Assembly: GCF_003865345.1 (NCBI RefSeq)
Contig: NZ_RMVE01000001.1
Location: forward strand, 682,001 to 746,000
Reading direction: 5' to 3'
Length of the DNA stretch: 64,000 nucleotides
Source: Nonlabens xiamenensis
GTDB lineage: Bacteria > Bacteroidota > Bacteroidia > Flavobacteriales > Flavobacteriaceae
Part shown: piece by piece, positions 9,445 through 18,203 of the stretch
How the letters are laid out: the number at the start of each line of letters is the position of its first letter
Numbering within the stretch: position 1 is the first letter of the stretch
Program-made: the position numbers and the translations under genes
The notes under the pieces: generated by a model
Databases searched by the model: none
What the model was told of the DNA's origin: nothing
Seen by the model: only the letters and a program-made list of their open reading frames with translations

Positions 9445-10269
9445 ATGAAGGAAAAAAGAGTCCTATACGTATCCTCAGAAGTAATACCTTATCTACCCGA
9501 AACTGAAGCATCCTCGATGTCTTATTTTGCTCCCAAAATGGTCAATGATCGCGGTGGACAAATTAGAATTTTTATGCCCAGGTTTGGAAATATTAATGAA
9601 AGACGGCACCAACTTCATGAGGTGATTCGTTTGAGCGGTATGAACCTCATCATTAATGATCTGGATATGCCTTTGATTATTAAGGTGGCTTCTATTCCTA
9701 AGGAGCGTATGCAGGTTTATTTCATAGATAACGAGGATTATTTTAAACGAAAAGCCACATTGACCGATGAGGATGGCAATCTCTTTGAGGACAATGATGA
9801 ACGTGCTATCTTCTTTGCCAAAGGTGTGATTGAGACCGTCAAAAAGTTAAATTGGGCTCCAGATATCATTCATGTACACGGCTGGTTAGCATCGCTACTG
9901 CCATTGTATCTTAAAAACTACTACGGTAGTGACCCGCTTTTTGAAGATAGTAAAATTGTGACTTCCATTTATAATCAATCCTTTGAAGGCTCGTTATCTG
10001 AAGACATGATAGAGAAATTGCAGTTTGATGCATTGGATGAAGGTGTACTGGAACATTTCAAAGAGCCTACTTACAACAACCTAATGATGAGCGCGGTAAA
10101 GTATAGTGATGCCATCATTAAAGGTTCAGAAGAATTGGATAGCACCATTGAAAACTATATTGACAAACAGGAGAAGCCTGTTCTAAAATACTATCCCCCC
10201 GAAGAGTTTGCTGATGCCTATGAAGAATTTTATCTCGACAAGGTATTGAACGAAAAAGAAGAAGCTTAG
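9445..10269 (+). CDS. Half-size glycogen/starch-synthase-like protein (GT5 N-terminal domain only)
   Basis: 274 residues, against about 480 for a full glycogen synthase. It has the GT5 N-terminal Rossmann domain (RVLYVSSEVIPYL...SSMSYFAPKMVNDRGGQIRIFMPRFGNINERR, DIIHVHGWLASLLPLYLK, SKIVTSIYNQSFEG). The C-terminal ADP-glucose-binding GT-B domain is absent; instead the protein ends in an acidic tail. The usual KxGGL motif of glycogen synthase is replaced by ETEASSM. A glycogen-polymerising role is therefore doubtful. It is probably cotranscribed with the DUF4270 gene 4 bp downstream. Confidence 0.8.
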   Translation: MKEKRVLYVSSEVIPYLPETEASSMSYFAPKMVNDRGGQIRIFMPRFGNINERRHQLHEVIRLSGMNLIINDLDMPLIIKVASIPKERMQVYFIDNEDYFKRKATLTDEDGNLFEDNDERAIFFAKGVIETVKKLNWAPDIIHVHGWLASLLPLYLKNYYGSDPLFEDSKIVTSIYNQSFEGSLSEDMIEKLQFDALDEGVLEHFKEPTYNNLMMSAVKYSDAIIKGSEELDSTIENYIDKQEKPVLKYYPPEEFADAYEEFYLDKVLNEKEEA

Positions 10270-10273
10270 AAAA

Positions 10274-11893
10274 ATGAAAAAATGTATTTGGAATGTCATG
10301 ATTTTTATCATGGCGATCACGGGATTGGTGTCCTGTGACAATGAGTTGACACCATTGGGAGAGGACTTTCTTGGTGTTGACCCAGATGGCGTGATTCAAG
10401 AAATTAGTTATGATGTCAAGGCTTATTCTGTAAGCGTAGGCCCTGTACAAACCAACACTTTTGATTCATACCCTCTGGGAATATATGCTGATCCCGTATA
10501 TGGTAATTCTACCTATGACTTTGTTGTACAATTGAATTCTCAATTAAATAATCCACAAATTCCAGAAGGTTCTACATTGACGGAGGTCAGACTTGAAATC
10601 CCTTATTTTTCAAGAGCAGTAGGAAGAGAGGGTGAGGCGACTATATACGAGTTGGATTCCCTCTATGGCAATCAGCCAATCGATATAAACGTTTATAGGA
10701 ACAATTATTTTCTAACCTCCCTTGACGCTCAGGACCTGTCCCAAAGAGCAGTGTATTATTCAGATTTTGAAAGCGAAATCAATGCTATCCGAGGAGATGT
10801 AGTGCTTTCTATTGACAATTTTATTCCGAGTGAAGATGAGATTGTTGTTGAGGAGATCGATCCAACTACTAATGAAACTACCGTTGTCGAGCGTAAAACG
10901 CCAAGATTAATTGCAAACATTTCTCTGGAAACTTGGAAAGATCTGTTTTTTATTACGGATGTCGACGGAGACATCACTGGCGTAAGGCCTGAACTTGCTA
11001 ATAACAATTCATTCCAAGACTATTTTAGAGGCTTATACTTTAATGTGGAGTCAGCGGGTACCAGCAATGGAAATTTGGTACATCTTGACCTCAGGAATGG
11101 TTTTATAGACTTTGTGATTGCTATTCCAGACGTGAATGATGTTGATAACGACCAGGATACATCAGAAACAATCGACTCCAATTTTAGATTTAATTTTTCT
11201 GGTAATATAGCAGGTTTCATTCAAAATGATTTTGATGCCTCTATTGCTAATGCCATCCAGGAGTCCAATAATGCACAGTCAACTGATGAAGGTGCCGAAA
11301 ACCTCTATTTGAAAGGTGGTCCAGGGAGCCTGGCGGTGTTGGAATTATTTGGTCAAGCTACCACAGACACGCAGCCTGAGGCTCCTGAACTTTCAGATCT
11401 AATTGAAAATAATTGGTTGATCAACGAGGCATCTATTGAATTTTATGTCAACCAAGATCTCGTAAACGCAGGTACAACTGAACCCAATCGTATTCTTATT
11501 TATAATTATGAGAATAATAGATTGTTGGCAGATTATGACCTGTCACAAAATAGAGCTGGTTTAGCGTCCAATCTTAGACATTTGGGCCCCTTACAACGTA
11601 TAGATGATGAAGATGATACCACTGCAGGTGTCAAGTATAAAATTACCATTACCCAACACTTGAATAATATTATTCGAGGATTTACTGATAATGATCGATT
11701 GGCTATTGTGGTTTCGCAAGACGTCTCTCTCATTGGAAATGTAGAAGTTAAACAAGGTAATCCCGACCTTGAATTGATACCAGAATCTACCGCGATATCC
11801 CATGAAGGAACAATACTTCATGGTAGTAACGCAACGGATATGACACTGCGTCCTAGATTGAAGGTATTCTACTCAGAAACCCAAGGGAACTAA
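10274..11893 (+). CDS. DUF4270 family lipoprotein
   Basis: 539 residues. The lipoprotein signal ends TGLVS-C21, followed by the family-typical opening DNELTPLGEDFLG and beta-rich sequence throughout (TLTEVRLEIPYFSR, WLINEASIEFYVNQDLV, NRILIYNYENNRLLADY, LRPRLKVFYSE). DUF4270 proteins are Bacteroidota surface or periplasmic lipoproteins of unknown function. The gene sits between the GT5-like gene and glmS with spacings of 4 and 14 bp, so all three probably form one transcript, which hints at an envelope-polysaccharide or amino-sugar context. Confidence 0.85.
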   Translation: MKKCIWNVMIFIMAITGLVSCDNELTPLGEDFLGVDPDGVIQEISYDVKAYSVSVGPVQTNTFDSYPLGIYADPVYGNSTYDFVVQLNSQLNNPQIPEGSTLTEVRLEIPYFSRAVGREGEATIYELDSLYGNQPIDINVYRNNYFLTSLDAQDLSQRAVYYSDFESEINAIRGDVVLSIDNFIPSEDEIVVEEIDPTTNETTVVERKTPRLIANISLETWKDLFFITDVDGDITGVRPELANNNSFQDYFRGLYFNVESAGTSNGNLVHLDLRNGFIDFVIAIPDVNDVDNDQDTSETIDSNFRFNFSGNIAGFIQNDFDASIANAIQESNNAQSTDEGAENLYLKGGPGSLAVLELFGQATTDTQPEAPELSDLIENNWLINEASIEFYVNQDLVNAGTTEPNRILIYNYENNRLLADYDLSQNRAGLASNLRHLGPLQRIDDEDDTTAGVKYKITITQHLNNIIRGFTDNDRLAIVVSQDVSLIGNVEVKQGNPDLELIPESTAISHEGTILHGSNATDMTLRPRLKVFYSETQGN

Positions 11894-11907
11894 TTTAATC
11901 GAATTTT

Positions 11908-13755
11908 ATGTGTGGAATTGTTGGATATATAGGTCAGCGAGATGCATACCCTATAGTTTTAAACGGATTGAAGCGATTGGAATATCGCGGATACGACAGC
12001 GCGGGAATCGCGATTTATGATGGGAACGAACTCAAGTTCTCTAAAACCAAGGGAAAAGTATCTGACCTTGAGGAAAAATTGGAATCAGAGATTTCCTCTC
12101 ATGGAAATATAGCCATTGGACATACCCGATGGGCCACACATGGTGTTCCAAATGACGTTAATTCACACCCACATTTTTCCAACACCGGGGACTTGGTGAT
12201 TATCCACAACGGTATTATTGAGAATTACGAGCCTCTGCGTCAGGAACTGACTAATCGTGGTTACACCTTTACTTCAGATACAGATACAGAAGTACTTGTG
12301 AACCTAATCGAGGATGTAAAGAAAAAAGAAAAGGTCAAGTTGGGGAAGGCCGTTCAAATTGCCTTGAACCAAACTATTGGTGCTTATGCCATAGCGGTAT
12401 TTGATCGTAACAAACCTAACGAGATAGTTGTTGCCAGACTAGGATCGCCATTGGCTATTGGCGTAGGAGAAAACGAATTTTTTATCGCCAGTGATGCAAG
12501 TCCGTTTCTGGAATTTACCAAAAATGCGATCTATTTGGAAGACGGAGAAATGGCTGTAGTGCGCACGCATAAAGACATGAAGATTCGTAAAATCCACGAT
12601 GACTCTTTAGTAGACCCTTACGTCCAGGAGCTTCAGATGAATCTGGAGCAAATTGAAAAAGGCGGTTATGAGCATTTTATGCTCAAAGAAATCTATGAGC
12701 AACCTCACGCCATTAAAGATACTTTCAGAGGACGCATGTTGGTTGATAAAGGTATAATCAAGATGGCCGGTATCGATGAGCATATCGATAAATTTATCAA
12801 TGCCAAGCGAATTCTGATTGTGGCTTGTGGTACCAGTTGGCATGCCGGGTTGGTAGCCGAGTATATTTTTGAAGAATTGGCCCGAGTTCCAGTAGAAGTA
12901 GAGTACGCCTCTGAATTTCGCTACAGGAACCCTGTCATCAATAAAGATGATGTCCTTATCGCTATCTCTCAAAGTGGCGAGACGGCAGATACCATGGCAG
13001 CTATAAAATTGGCCAAAGAGCAAGGTGCTTTTGTCTTTGGTGTTTGTAATGTGGTTGGTAGTTCGATCTCCAGAGAGGCTCATGCAGGAGCTTATACCCA
13101 TGCAGGACCGGAAATTGGCGTGGCTTCAACCAAGGCATTTACGACACAAATTACAGTACTTACTTTGATTGCGCTTCAATTGGCCAAAAGAAAAGGGAAG
13201 ATATCCACGAGCCAATTACATACTTACCTCCAAGCCCTTGACGCCATCCCGGGTAAAGTGGAGCAGACCTTGAAATCCAACGATCATATTGAAAAAGTAG
13301 CGGCCATTTACAAGGACGCCAAGAACTGTCTGTATCTGGGTCGTGGATTCAATTTCCCGGTAGCCCTAGAAGGTGCCTTAAAACTTAAGGAAATTAGCTA
13401 CATCCATGCTGAAGGTTATCCGGCTGCAGAAATGAAACATGGACCTATCGCCTTGATCGATGAAGAAATGCCGGTAATTGTAATCGCTACCAGAAAAGGT
13501 CACTACGAAAAGGTGGTAAGCAATATTCAGGAAATCAAATCCAGAAGCGGTAAGATCATCGGTATCGTTACTGAGGGTGATGTGGATGTGCGCAATTTGG
13601 CGGATCACGTGATCGAGGTGCCAGATACCATCGAATTCCTGACGCCACTGCTCACGACTATTCCGTTGCAGTTACTCTCCTATCAAATCGCAGTGATGTT
13701 AGGTAAAAATGTGGACCAGCCACGTAACCTGGCTAAAAGTGTTACCGTAGAGTAA
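11908..13755 (+). CDS. glmS: Glutamine--fructose-6-phosphate aminotransferase (isomerizing)
   Basis: 615 residues, the usual length. The N-terminal class II glutaminase domain starts MCGIVGYIG with catalytic Cys2 (after Met removal) and continues RLEYRGYDSAGIA and HTRWATHG. Two SIS sugar-isomerase domains follow at about 290-420 (VACGTSWHAG, AISQSGETADT, VGSSISREA) and 460-600 (YLGRGFNFPVALEGALKLKE, AAEMKHGPIALI), ending in the canonical NLAKSVTVE. It makes glucosamine-6-phosphate, the entry point to peptidoglycan and LPS amino sugars. A strong terminator follows at 13781. Confidence 0.98.
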   Translation: MCGIVGYIGQRDAYPIVLNGLKRLEYRGYDSAGIAIYDGNELKFSKTKGKVSDLEEKLESEISSHGNIAIGHTRWATHGVPNDVNSHPHFSNTGDLVIIHNGIIENYEPLRQELTNRGYTFTSDTDTEVLVNLIEDVKKKEKVKLGKAVQIALNQTIGAYAIAVFDRNKPNEIVVARLGSPLAIGVGENEFFIASDASPFLEFTKNAIYLEDGEMAVVRTHKDMKIRKIHDDSLVDPYVQELQMNLEQIEKGGYEHFMLKEIYEQPHAIKDTFRGRMLVDKGIIKMAGIDEHIDKFINAKRILIVACGTSWHAGLVAEYIFEELARVPVEVEYASEFRYRNPVINKDDVLIAISQSGETADTMAAIKLAKEQGAFVFGVCNVVGSSISREAHAGAYTHAGPEIGVASTKAFTTQITVLTLIALQLAKRKGKISTSQLHTYLQALDAIPGKVEQTLKSNDHIEKVAAIYKDAKNCLYLGRGFNFPVALEGALKLKEISYIHAEGYPAAEMKHGPIALIDEEMPVIVIATRKGHYEKVVSNIQEIKSRSGKIIGIVTEGDVDVRNLADHVIEVPDTIEFLTPLLTTIPLQLLSYQIAVMLGKNVDQPRNLAKSVTVE

Positions 13756-13780
13756 TCTACTGTCATCATTCCATAAAAAA

Positions 13781-13806
13781 ACGCCCTTTTAAAGGGCGCT
13801 TTTTTA
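13781..13806 (+). terminator. Rho-independent terminator after glmS
   Basis: Stem CGCCCTTT/AAAGGGCG is followed by a T-run, with an A-run on the left side. It closes the GT5-DUF4270-glmS unit. Confidence 0.85.
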
Positions 13807-13971
13807 TTTGTCGGAATTTGACTGAGTGGATAGAAGGGCTGGCAGTTCCCAATTTTTCCCAAATATGTTGGTGTTGCTGTTAAGCTGTAGTTAAACGTGG
13901 TAAGTAAGGAGCGCAGGCCTATACTAAACTTCCATATCAGACGTAGTCTATAATTCAAAAAAATCCCTATT

Positions 13972-14565
13972 ATGAAAAAAGTAAAAATTTTGGGTATCGC
14001 TCTATTTGCAGCGGCCCTATTCGTTGGAAATTCTAGTTTTGCCCAGGATGGCAAAATGAAAGATGAGAAAATGAAGGAGAAAACCGTCATGGTGGGCGGC
14101 GCGGCTATGTGCCCTTCCAAAAACATCGCTGAAAATGCCTCACAATCTGCTGATCATACCACCTTAGTAGCTGCTGTAAAAGCTGCTGGATTGGTCGATA
14201 CACTGGCCGGCGAAGGTCCATTTACGGTATTTGCCCCAACCAATGCAGCTTTTGATGCCTTGCCAGAGGGAACCGTAGCCTCTTTGTTAGAACCAGAAAA
14301 TAAGGAACAGCTGGCAGGTATTTTAACCTACCATGTCGTTGCTGGCAATTACTCGGCCAAAGATGTAAAAAAATTGGTGACAGCTAATAATAATAAAGCC
14401 ATTGTCCCTACAGTAAGTGGGAGTACGATCACCTTGTCCATGGATGATGGAAAAGTTTATGTGACGGATACCAGTGGTAATACCGCTCAGGTTATTATTG
14501 CCGACGTTGATCAATCCAATGGTGTGATTCACGTAGTCGATGGCGTGCTTCTACCTAAAGGTTAA
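13972..14565 (+). CDS. Secreted fasciclin (FAS1) domain protein
   Basis: 197 residues. The signal peptide is MKKVKILGIALFAAALFVGNSSFAQ. A short Lys/Met/Glu-rich spacer precedes a single FAS1 domain at about 55-197, with the conserved elements HTTLVAAVKAAGLVDTL, GPFTVFAPTNAAFDALPEGTV, ILTYHVVAGNY and NGVIHVVDGVLLP. FAS1 domains are adhesion or ligand-binding modules, common as secreted proteins in marine Flavobacteria. The gene stands alone between two terminators. No clean TAnnTTTG box was found upstream. Confidence 0.93.
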   Translation: MKKVKILGIALFAAALFVGNSSFAQDGKMKDEKMKEKTVMVGGAAMCPSKNIAENASQSADHTTLVAAVKAAGLVDTLAGEGPFTVFAPTNAAFDALPEGTVASLLEPENKEQLAGILTYHVVAGNYSAKDVKKLVTANNNKAIVPTVSGSTITLSMDDGKVYVTDTSGNTAQVIIADVDQSNGVIHVVDGVLLPKG

Positions 14566-14585
14566 TTTATCCCTCTACAATCAGA

Positions 14586-14616
14586 AACCCCAAGATGTTG
14601 ATTCTTGGGGTTTTTT
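14586..14616 (+). terminator. Rho-independent terminator after the FAS1 gene
   Basis: A 10-bp stem AACCCCAAGA/TCTTGGGGTT with a 7-nt loop is followed by a T-run. Convergent with the dioxygenase gene, whose stop is at 14642. Confidence 0.85.
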
Positions 14617-14641
14617 ATTGGTGCATACTTTAGAGAAAAAC

Positions 14642-15175
14642 TTATGCCGTAAAGCGTTCATCTGCCTCCATTATTTCCCCACAATTGTCGCAGGTGCGCA
14701 ATTCTTTTGAGCCATAGAATTCTTTGAATCTGGGGAGAAAATCCTTTTCTATATCCTCTAGTACAAAAAAAGTTTCATGTAACTTATGGTTGCAGTTATC
14801 GCAATACCATAACAATCCATCTACGGCACCGGCATCCAACCGCTTACGTTCAATCACCAATCCAATGGAGTTTTCATGGCGTACTGGAGAATGCGGAATT
14901 TTGGCTGGGTGCAGATACATATCACCTGGTCCTAGTTTCATCGTGCGTTTTTGGCCTTCATCCTGTACATGGACTTCAATCTGGCCTTCAATCTGATAAA
15001 ATAATTCTTCCGTTTCATTGTAGTGATAATCTTTTCTGGCATTGGGTCCAGCAACAATCATAACAATATAGTCACCTGCATCACGGTAAAGATTTTTGTT
15101 GCCCACGGGTGGCTTTAATAAATCTCGATTTTCCTCGATCCATTGGTGCAGATTGAATGGGGCTTGAATAGGCAT
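14642..15175 (-). CDS. nbaC: 3-hydroxyanthranilate 3,4-dioxygenase
   Basis: 177 residues, a cupin dioxygenase that opens the ring of 3-hydroxyanthranilate in the kynurenine route from tryptophan to quinolinate and NAD. The iron site is visible as H51-x5-E57 (YHYNETEELFYQ) and a later His (PAKIPHSPVRH). The C-terminal rubredoxin-like metal site typical of bacterial enzymes has two CDNC motifs (WYCDNCNH and RTCDNCGE). A perfect -7 box lies 25 nt upstream. No other kynurenine-pathway gene is in the window. Confidence 0.95.
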   Translation of the reverse strand: MPIQAPFNLHQWIEENRDLLKPPVGNKNLYRDAGDYIVMIVAGPNARKDYHYNETEELFYQIEGQIEVHVQDEGQKRTMKLGPGDMYLHPAKIPHSPVRHENSIGLVIERKRLDAGAVDGLLWYCDNCNHKLHETFFVLEDIEKDFLPRFKEFYGSKELRTCDNCGEIMEADERFTA

Positions 15176-15200
15176 GACTTTGGTTTAGGTTTAAAGATAG

Positions 15201-15208
15201 CAAATTTA
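15201..15208 (-). promoter_or_regulatory. -7 promoter box of the 3-hydroxyanthranilate dioxygenase gene
   Basis: TAAATTTG on the minus strand fits TAnnTTTG, 25 nt before the ATG. Confidence 0.55.
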
Positions 15209-15223
15209 GCAAGGGTACGTTGC

Positions 15224-16186
15224 CTATTGATCCAATGACTTTTTGATTTCCTGCATCAATTGGTCTCCTCCTGAGGACAGAATGTGTGCAGATTGCGCTT
15301 TCGCGAAAGCGATAAGATCAGCTTCCTCCTGTAAGTTATTCCAAGCCATTCTTTCCTGAACATCTAAACGTTTCTTTCCGTCAAGACTGAGCAAACATCC
15401 CTTAAAATGAAGTTGACCAGCCTCTACTTGTGCCAGAGCTCCAATGGGGGCCGTGCATCCGCCCTCTAGCTCTCTTAGAAATATGCGCTCGATGTTGACA
15501 CAGGTTTCGGTGGTTTGATCGTTTAAGGGCTTTAATGCTTCCAGTAAATCTGTATGTTTTCCCATGGCCGCCACCATCATTGCGCCTTGGGCAGGAGCCG
15601 GAATAAAACTATCGAGGTCGGCGGATTCAAATCCGTAGGTTGATTTGAGCTGACCCAGTAGTCCAATACGATCCAGCCCTGCTTTGGCAAAGATCGCTGC
15701 ATGCCAGTCCTGATTCTTGTGTAATTTAGACAAGCGCGTATTGACATTACCGCGCAGATCAACCACCTTATGATGCGAATACATATGAAGCCATTGAGAT
15801 TTACGCCTTAAACTACCAGTGGCAATGGTGATGGAGTCATCTGGGTTAAAACCTTTTTTATACACCAAAAGATCCTTGTGAGACGCCCGAGTGAGAATCG
15901 CTGCCTGCACCATTCCTTTAGGCAATCGTGTAGGGACATCCTTGAGACTGTGAACGGCGATATCTATTTCCCCTTTGATCAAGGCAAGGTCCAGGGTTTT
16001 AGTAAAAATACCAGTAATACCCATTTCATATAATGGCTCGTCCAGGTTGAGATCGCCTTGTGATTTGACCGGATGTAGTTGAGTAGGCTGACCTAGAGCC
16101 TCCAATTGTGCCTGCACAGTTTTTGCTTGCCACATGGCGAGTTCGCTATCACGTGTGCCTATTCTGATAATTTTTTCCAATGCCAT
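15224..16186 (-). CDS. hemC: Porphobilinogen deaminase (hydroxymethylbilane synthase)
   Basis: 320 residues. It polymerises four porphobilinogen units into hydroxymethylbilane on a dipyrromethane cofactor attached to Cys, here in the motif EGGCTAPIGA. Other signatures are IRIGTRDSELAMWQA, VHSLKDVPTRLP and LRGNVNTRLSKL. It follows orf185 by 7 bp and hemA beyond that, in a hemA-orf-hemC operon. A perfect palindrome copy (15296-15311) encodes AFAKA near the C-terminus (DLIAFAKAQSAHIL), where hemC proteins vary. Confidence 0.97.
   Translation of the reverse strand: MALEKIIRIGTRDSELAMWQAKTVQAQLEALGQPTQLHPVKSQGDLNLDEPLYEMGITGIFTKTLDLALIKGEIDIAVHSLKDVPTRLPKGMVQAAILTRASHKDLLVYKKGFNPDDSITIATGSLRRKSQWLHMYSHHKVVDLRGNVNTRLSKLHKNQDWHAAIFAKAGLDRIGLLGQLKSTYGFESADLDSFIPAPAQGAMMVAAMGKHTDLLEALKPLNDQTTETCVNIERIFLRELEGGCTAPIGALAQVEAGQLHFKGCLLSLDGKKRLDVQERMAWNNLQEEADLIAFAKAQSAHILSSGGDQLMQEIKKSLDQ
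15296..15311. repeat. Palindrome copy in hemC
   Basis: Perfect 16-mer, encoding AFAKA on the minus strand. Confidence 0.9.
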
Positions 16187-16193
16187 AGAATCT

Positions 16194-16751
16194 TTACAAC
16201 AATTTTAAAAGCACGCCTTCTCGCTGCCTTAAAAGCAGCCAAGAAATGCCCAAAATAATGAGAGAGACAAAGGTAATGTAAAGGAAACTCACCAATTGTC
16301 CTATTACCATCAGCGGCTCAAACCATATGAAATCCTGACTTATATAATCCCGGTGGAAAGAGCTTATCGTGATCGTCATAACCTCCATCCAATAATTACA
16401 AGACATAAAAAGTGCAATAACTCCCAAAACAACAGGTTTTCTTCCCCATATAGGTTGAAACAAAATTAGCGGACTCAACAATCGCAAAACGAGTAGCGAG
16501 ATGTTGATTACAGCATATTCACCGAACAGGTGTTGGTGGGCGACCCAATCCTGACCTTGAGCCACTTGAATTCCGATATAGATCCAGTGCAGCGTAAAGC
16601 TGATGATGAGCAGTAGTCTGAAAATCTCAATGCTTTGTTTTCTCAATTCGGCCTGGCGTATGGTCAAGGCTAAAAAAAATAGTAAAATAAATGCACCAGG
16701 TTGTACAAATAATTGAAAAAGGTAATAAACGCTGGTTTCCAAAAAGTTCAT
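16194..16751 (-). CDS. Unrecognised five-helix membrane protein between hemA and hemC
   Basis: 185 residues with about five hydrophobic segments (near residues 10-27, 43-62, 77-96, 103-120 and 147-172), joined by short polar loops rich in Arg, Gln and Trp. I recognise no family motif. It is 8 bp downstream of hemA and 7 bp upstream of hemC, so it is almost certainly cotranscribed with both. By context it may act in tetrapyrrole synthesis or in a membrane step linked to it, but nothing in the sequence demonstrates this. Confidence 0.7.
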   Translation of the reverse strand: MNFLETSVYYLFQLFVQPGAFILLFFLALTIRQAELRKQSIEIFRLLLIISFTLHWIYIGIQVAQGQDWVAHQHLFGEYAVINISLLVLRLLSPLILFQPIWGRKPVVLGVIALFMSCNYWMEVMTITISSFHRDYISQDFIWFEPLMVIGQLVSFLYITFVSLIILGISWLLLRQREGVLLKLL

Positions 16752-16759
16752 GTCAAGGC

Positions 16760-18013
16760 TTAGGAAGCAAGATCTTCCAATTTAAAAACCCTGTTTAGTA
16801 AATTGATAGCTTCATCAGTATTGACCTCTTCGTCCCTGAGGTGGTTGGCAAAATGACCTGCAATTTTTTGAATAATCTTGTCGGCAATCAAATCTGCTTG
16901 CTGCTGGTCAAAATTTTCAATTTTGGTACGGTTGCTCTTGATCTCGGCCTCCTTGATGGTAGCTAGTTTAGTTTTTAAAGCATGCATGGTAGGTGCAAAA
17001 CTCCTGGATTCTTGCCATTTTTTAAAGTCGGCTTGTATAGTACTAATAATGTGCTGTGCTTGAGGGATAAAATTTTCCCGATTCTGCAAAGTGCGATTGG
17101 TAATGTTGGACAGCTCATCCAGATGCACCAAGCTTACATTGTCCAGTTGGAGCACATCTTCATGGACGTTTTTGGGAATGGACAGGTCCAAAATTAGTAA
17201 AGGTCTGCTGGTGTGAATCAGGTCCTTTGAAATAGTTGGATTCTGGGCTCCAGTAGCAACAATTAAGATATCGGATTGTGCAATTTGTTCCTCCAGCTCA
17301 GCATAGTCCTTAACGACCAGATCAAACTTACCTGCCACACGTTCTGCCTTGTCCTTGGTACGATTGATCAAGGTGATTTTTTTATTCTCGGTGTGCTTGA
17401 TCAGGTTTTCACAAGTGTTGCGACCTATTTTCCCTGTGCCAAATAACAAGATGTTTTGATGTGTTCCCGGCCTGAAGTTTTCTAAAATGTACTGCACACT
17501 GGCAAAACTTACTGAGGTGGCACCACTACTAAGATCGGTTTCAGTTTTGATACGTTTGCTGGCTTGGATCACCGCATTGATCAATCTTTCCATATAGGGA
17601 TTGATCAATTGGTATTTTTTTGATTTTTTAAAGGCCAACTTCAACTGTCCGATGATTTCAAAATCCCCCAAAATCTGACTGTCCAACCCTGTACCTACCT
17701 GAAATAAATGGTCATTGGCCTTATCATTTTTATAGACGTAGGCAATTTTTTCAAATTCCTCCACCGTACCGTGCGAATGCTCACAAAGAAGTTTGATCAG
17801 TTGGAATGGGTGTTGCGCAAATCCGTATAATTCGGTGCGATTACAAGTAGAGATAACCGCTAGAGAAGGTATTCCCTCGCTGCGGGCTTGTTTCAATACT
17901 TTATCCGTAGCAGCTGGGCTCAAAGAGAATGCACCGCGCATCTCGGCATCTGCCTTGCGGTAACTCACTCCGATAGCATAAAAAGAAAAAGGTCTTCCGG
18001 CTACTGCCCCCAT
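16760..18013 (-). CDS. hemA: Glutamyl-tRNA reductase
   Basis: 417 residues. It reduces glutamyl-tRNA to glutamate-1-semialdehyde, the first committed step of C5 haem synthesis. The catalytic Cys is in AVISTCNRTELYG. The NADPH-binding motif is NILLFGTGKIGRNTCENL, and the C-terminal dimerisation domain is alpha-helical. A perfect -7 box lies 22 nt upstream of the ATG (18036-18043). It is first in the hemA-orf185-hemC operon and diverges from an AraC-type regulator that could control it. Confidence 0.97.
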   Translation of the reverse strand: MGAVAGRPFSFYAIGVSYRKADAEMRGAFSLSPAATDKVLKQARSEGIPSLAVISTCNRTELYGFAQHPFQLIKLLCEHSHGTVEEFEKIAYVYKNDKANDHLFQVGTGLDSQILGDFEIIGQLKLAFKKSKKYQLINPYMERLINAVIQASKRIKTETDLSSGATSVSFASVQYILENFRPGTHQNILLFGTGKIGRNTCENLIKHTENKKITLINRTKDKAERVAGKFDLVVKDYAELEEQIAQSDILIVATGAQNPTISKDLIHTSRPLLILDLSIPKNVHEDVLQLDNVSLVHLDELSNITNRTLQNRENFIPQAQHIISTIQADFKKWQESRSFAPTMHALKTKLATIKEAEIKSNRTKIENFDQQQADLIADKIIQKIAGHFANHLRDEEVNTDEAINLLNRVFKLEDLAS

Positions 18014-18035
18014 ATGGTCTTTACGTACGATCCTG

Positions 18036-18043
18036 CAAAATTA
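18036..18043 (-). promoter_or_regulatory. -7 promoter box of the hemA operon
   Basis: TAATTTTG on the minus strand fits TAnnTTTG, with about a 17-nt leader to the hemA ATG. Confidence 0.55.
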
Positions 18044-18098
18044 ACAGAGGTTCAAGTTTAAAAATAACGCTAGAGGTTCGTTTTTCGTCGCTATACGT

Positions 18099-18106
18099 TA
18101 CATTTG
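18099..18106 (+). promoter_or_regulatory. -7 promoter box of the AraC-type regulator
   Basis: TACATTTG is a perfect TAnnTTTG match. It would give a leader of about 90 nt that contains the degenerate palindrome copy at 18148-18163. Confidence 0.5.
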
Positions 18107-18147
18107 TCTCATCTGACTGTATTATAGCTCATTATTGCTAGGGATGA

Positions 18148-18163
18148 CGCTTGCGCGAAAGCA
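18148..18163. repeat. Degenerate palindrome copy upstream of the AraC-type gene
   Basis: CGCTTGCGCGAAAGCA differs from the 16-mer at two positions. It is intergenic. Confidence 0.55.
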
Positions 18164-18203
18164 GATCCTCTATTATTTAGAGTCGTTTTAAATAAGTAAC
18201 CTT

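Noticed and set aside
12607-13101. 164-residue antisense open frame inside glmS
   Set aside because: Shadow of a clear, full-length glmS; no start signals.
13683-14126. 147-residue minus-strand open frame spanning the glmS terminator and FAS1 start
   Set aside because: It crosses a strong terminator, overlaps two real genes and has no recognisable protein features.
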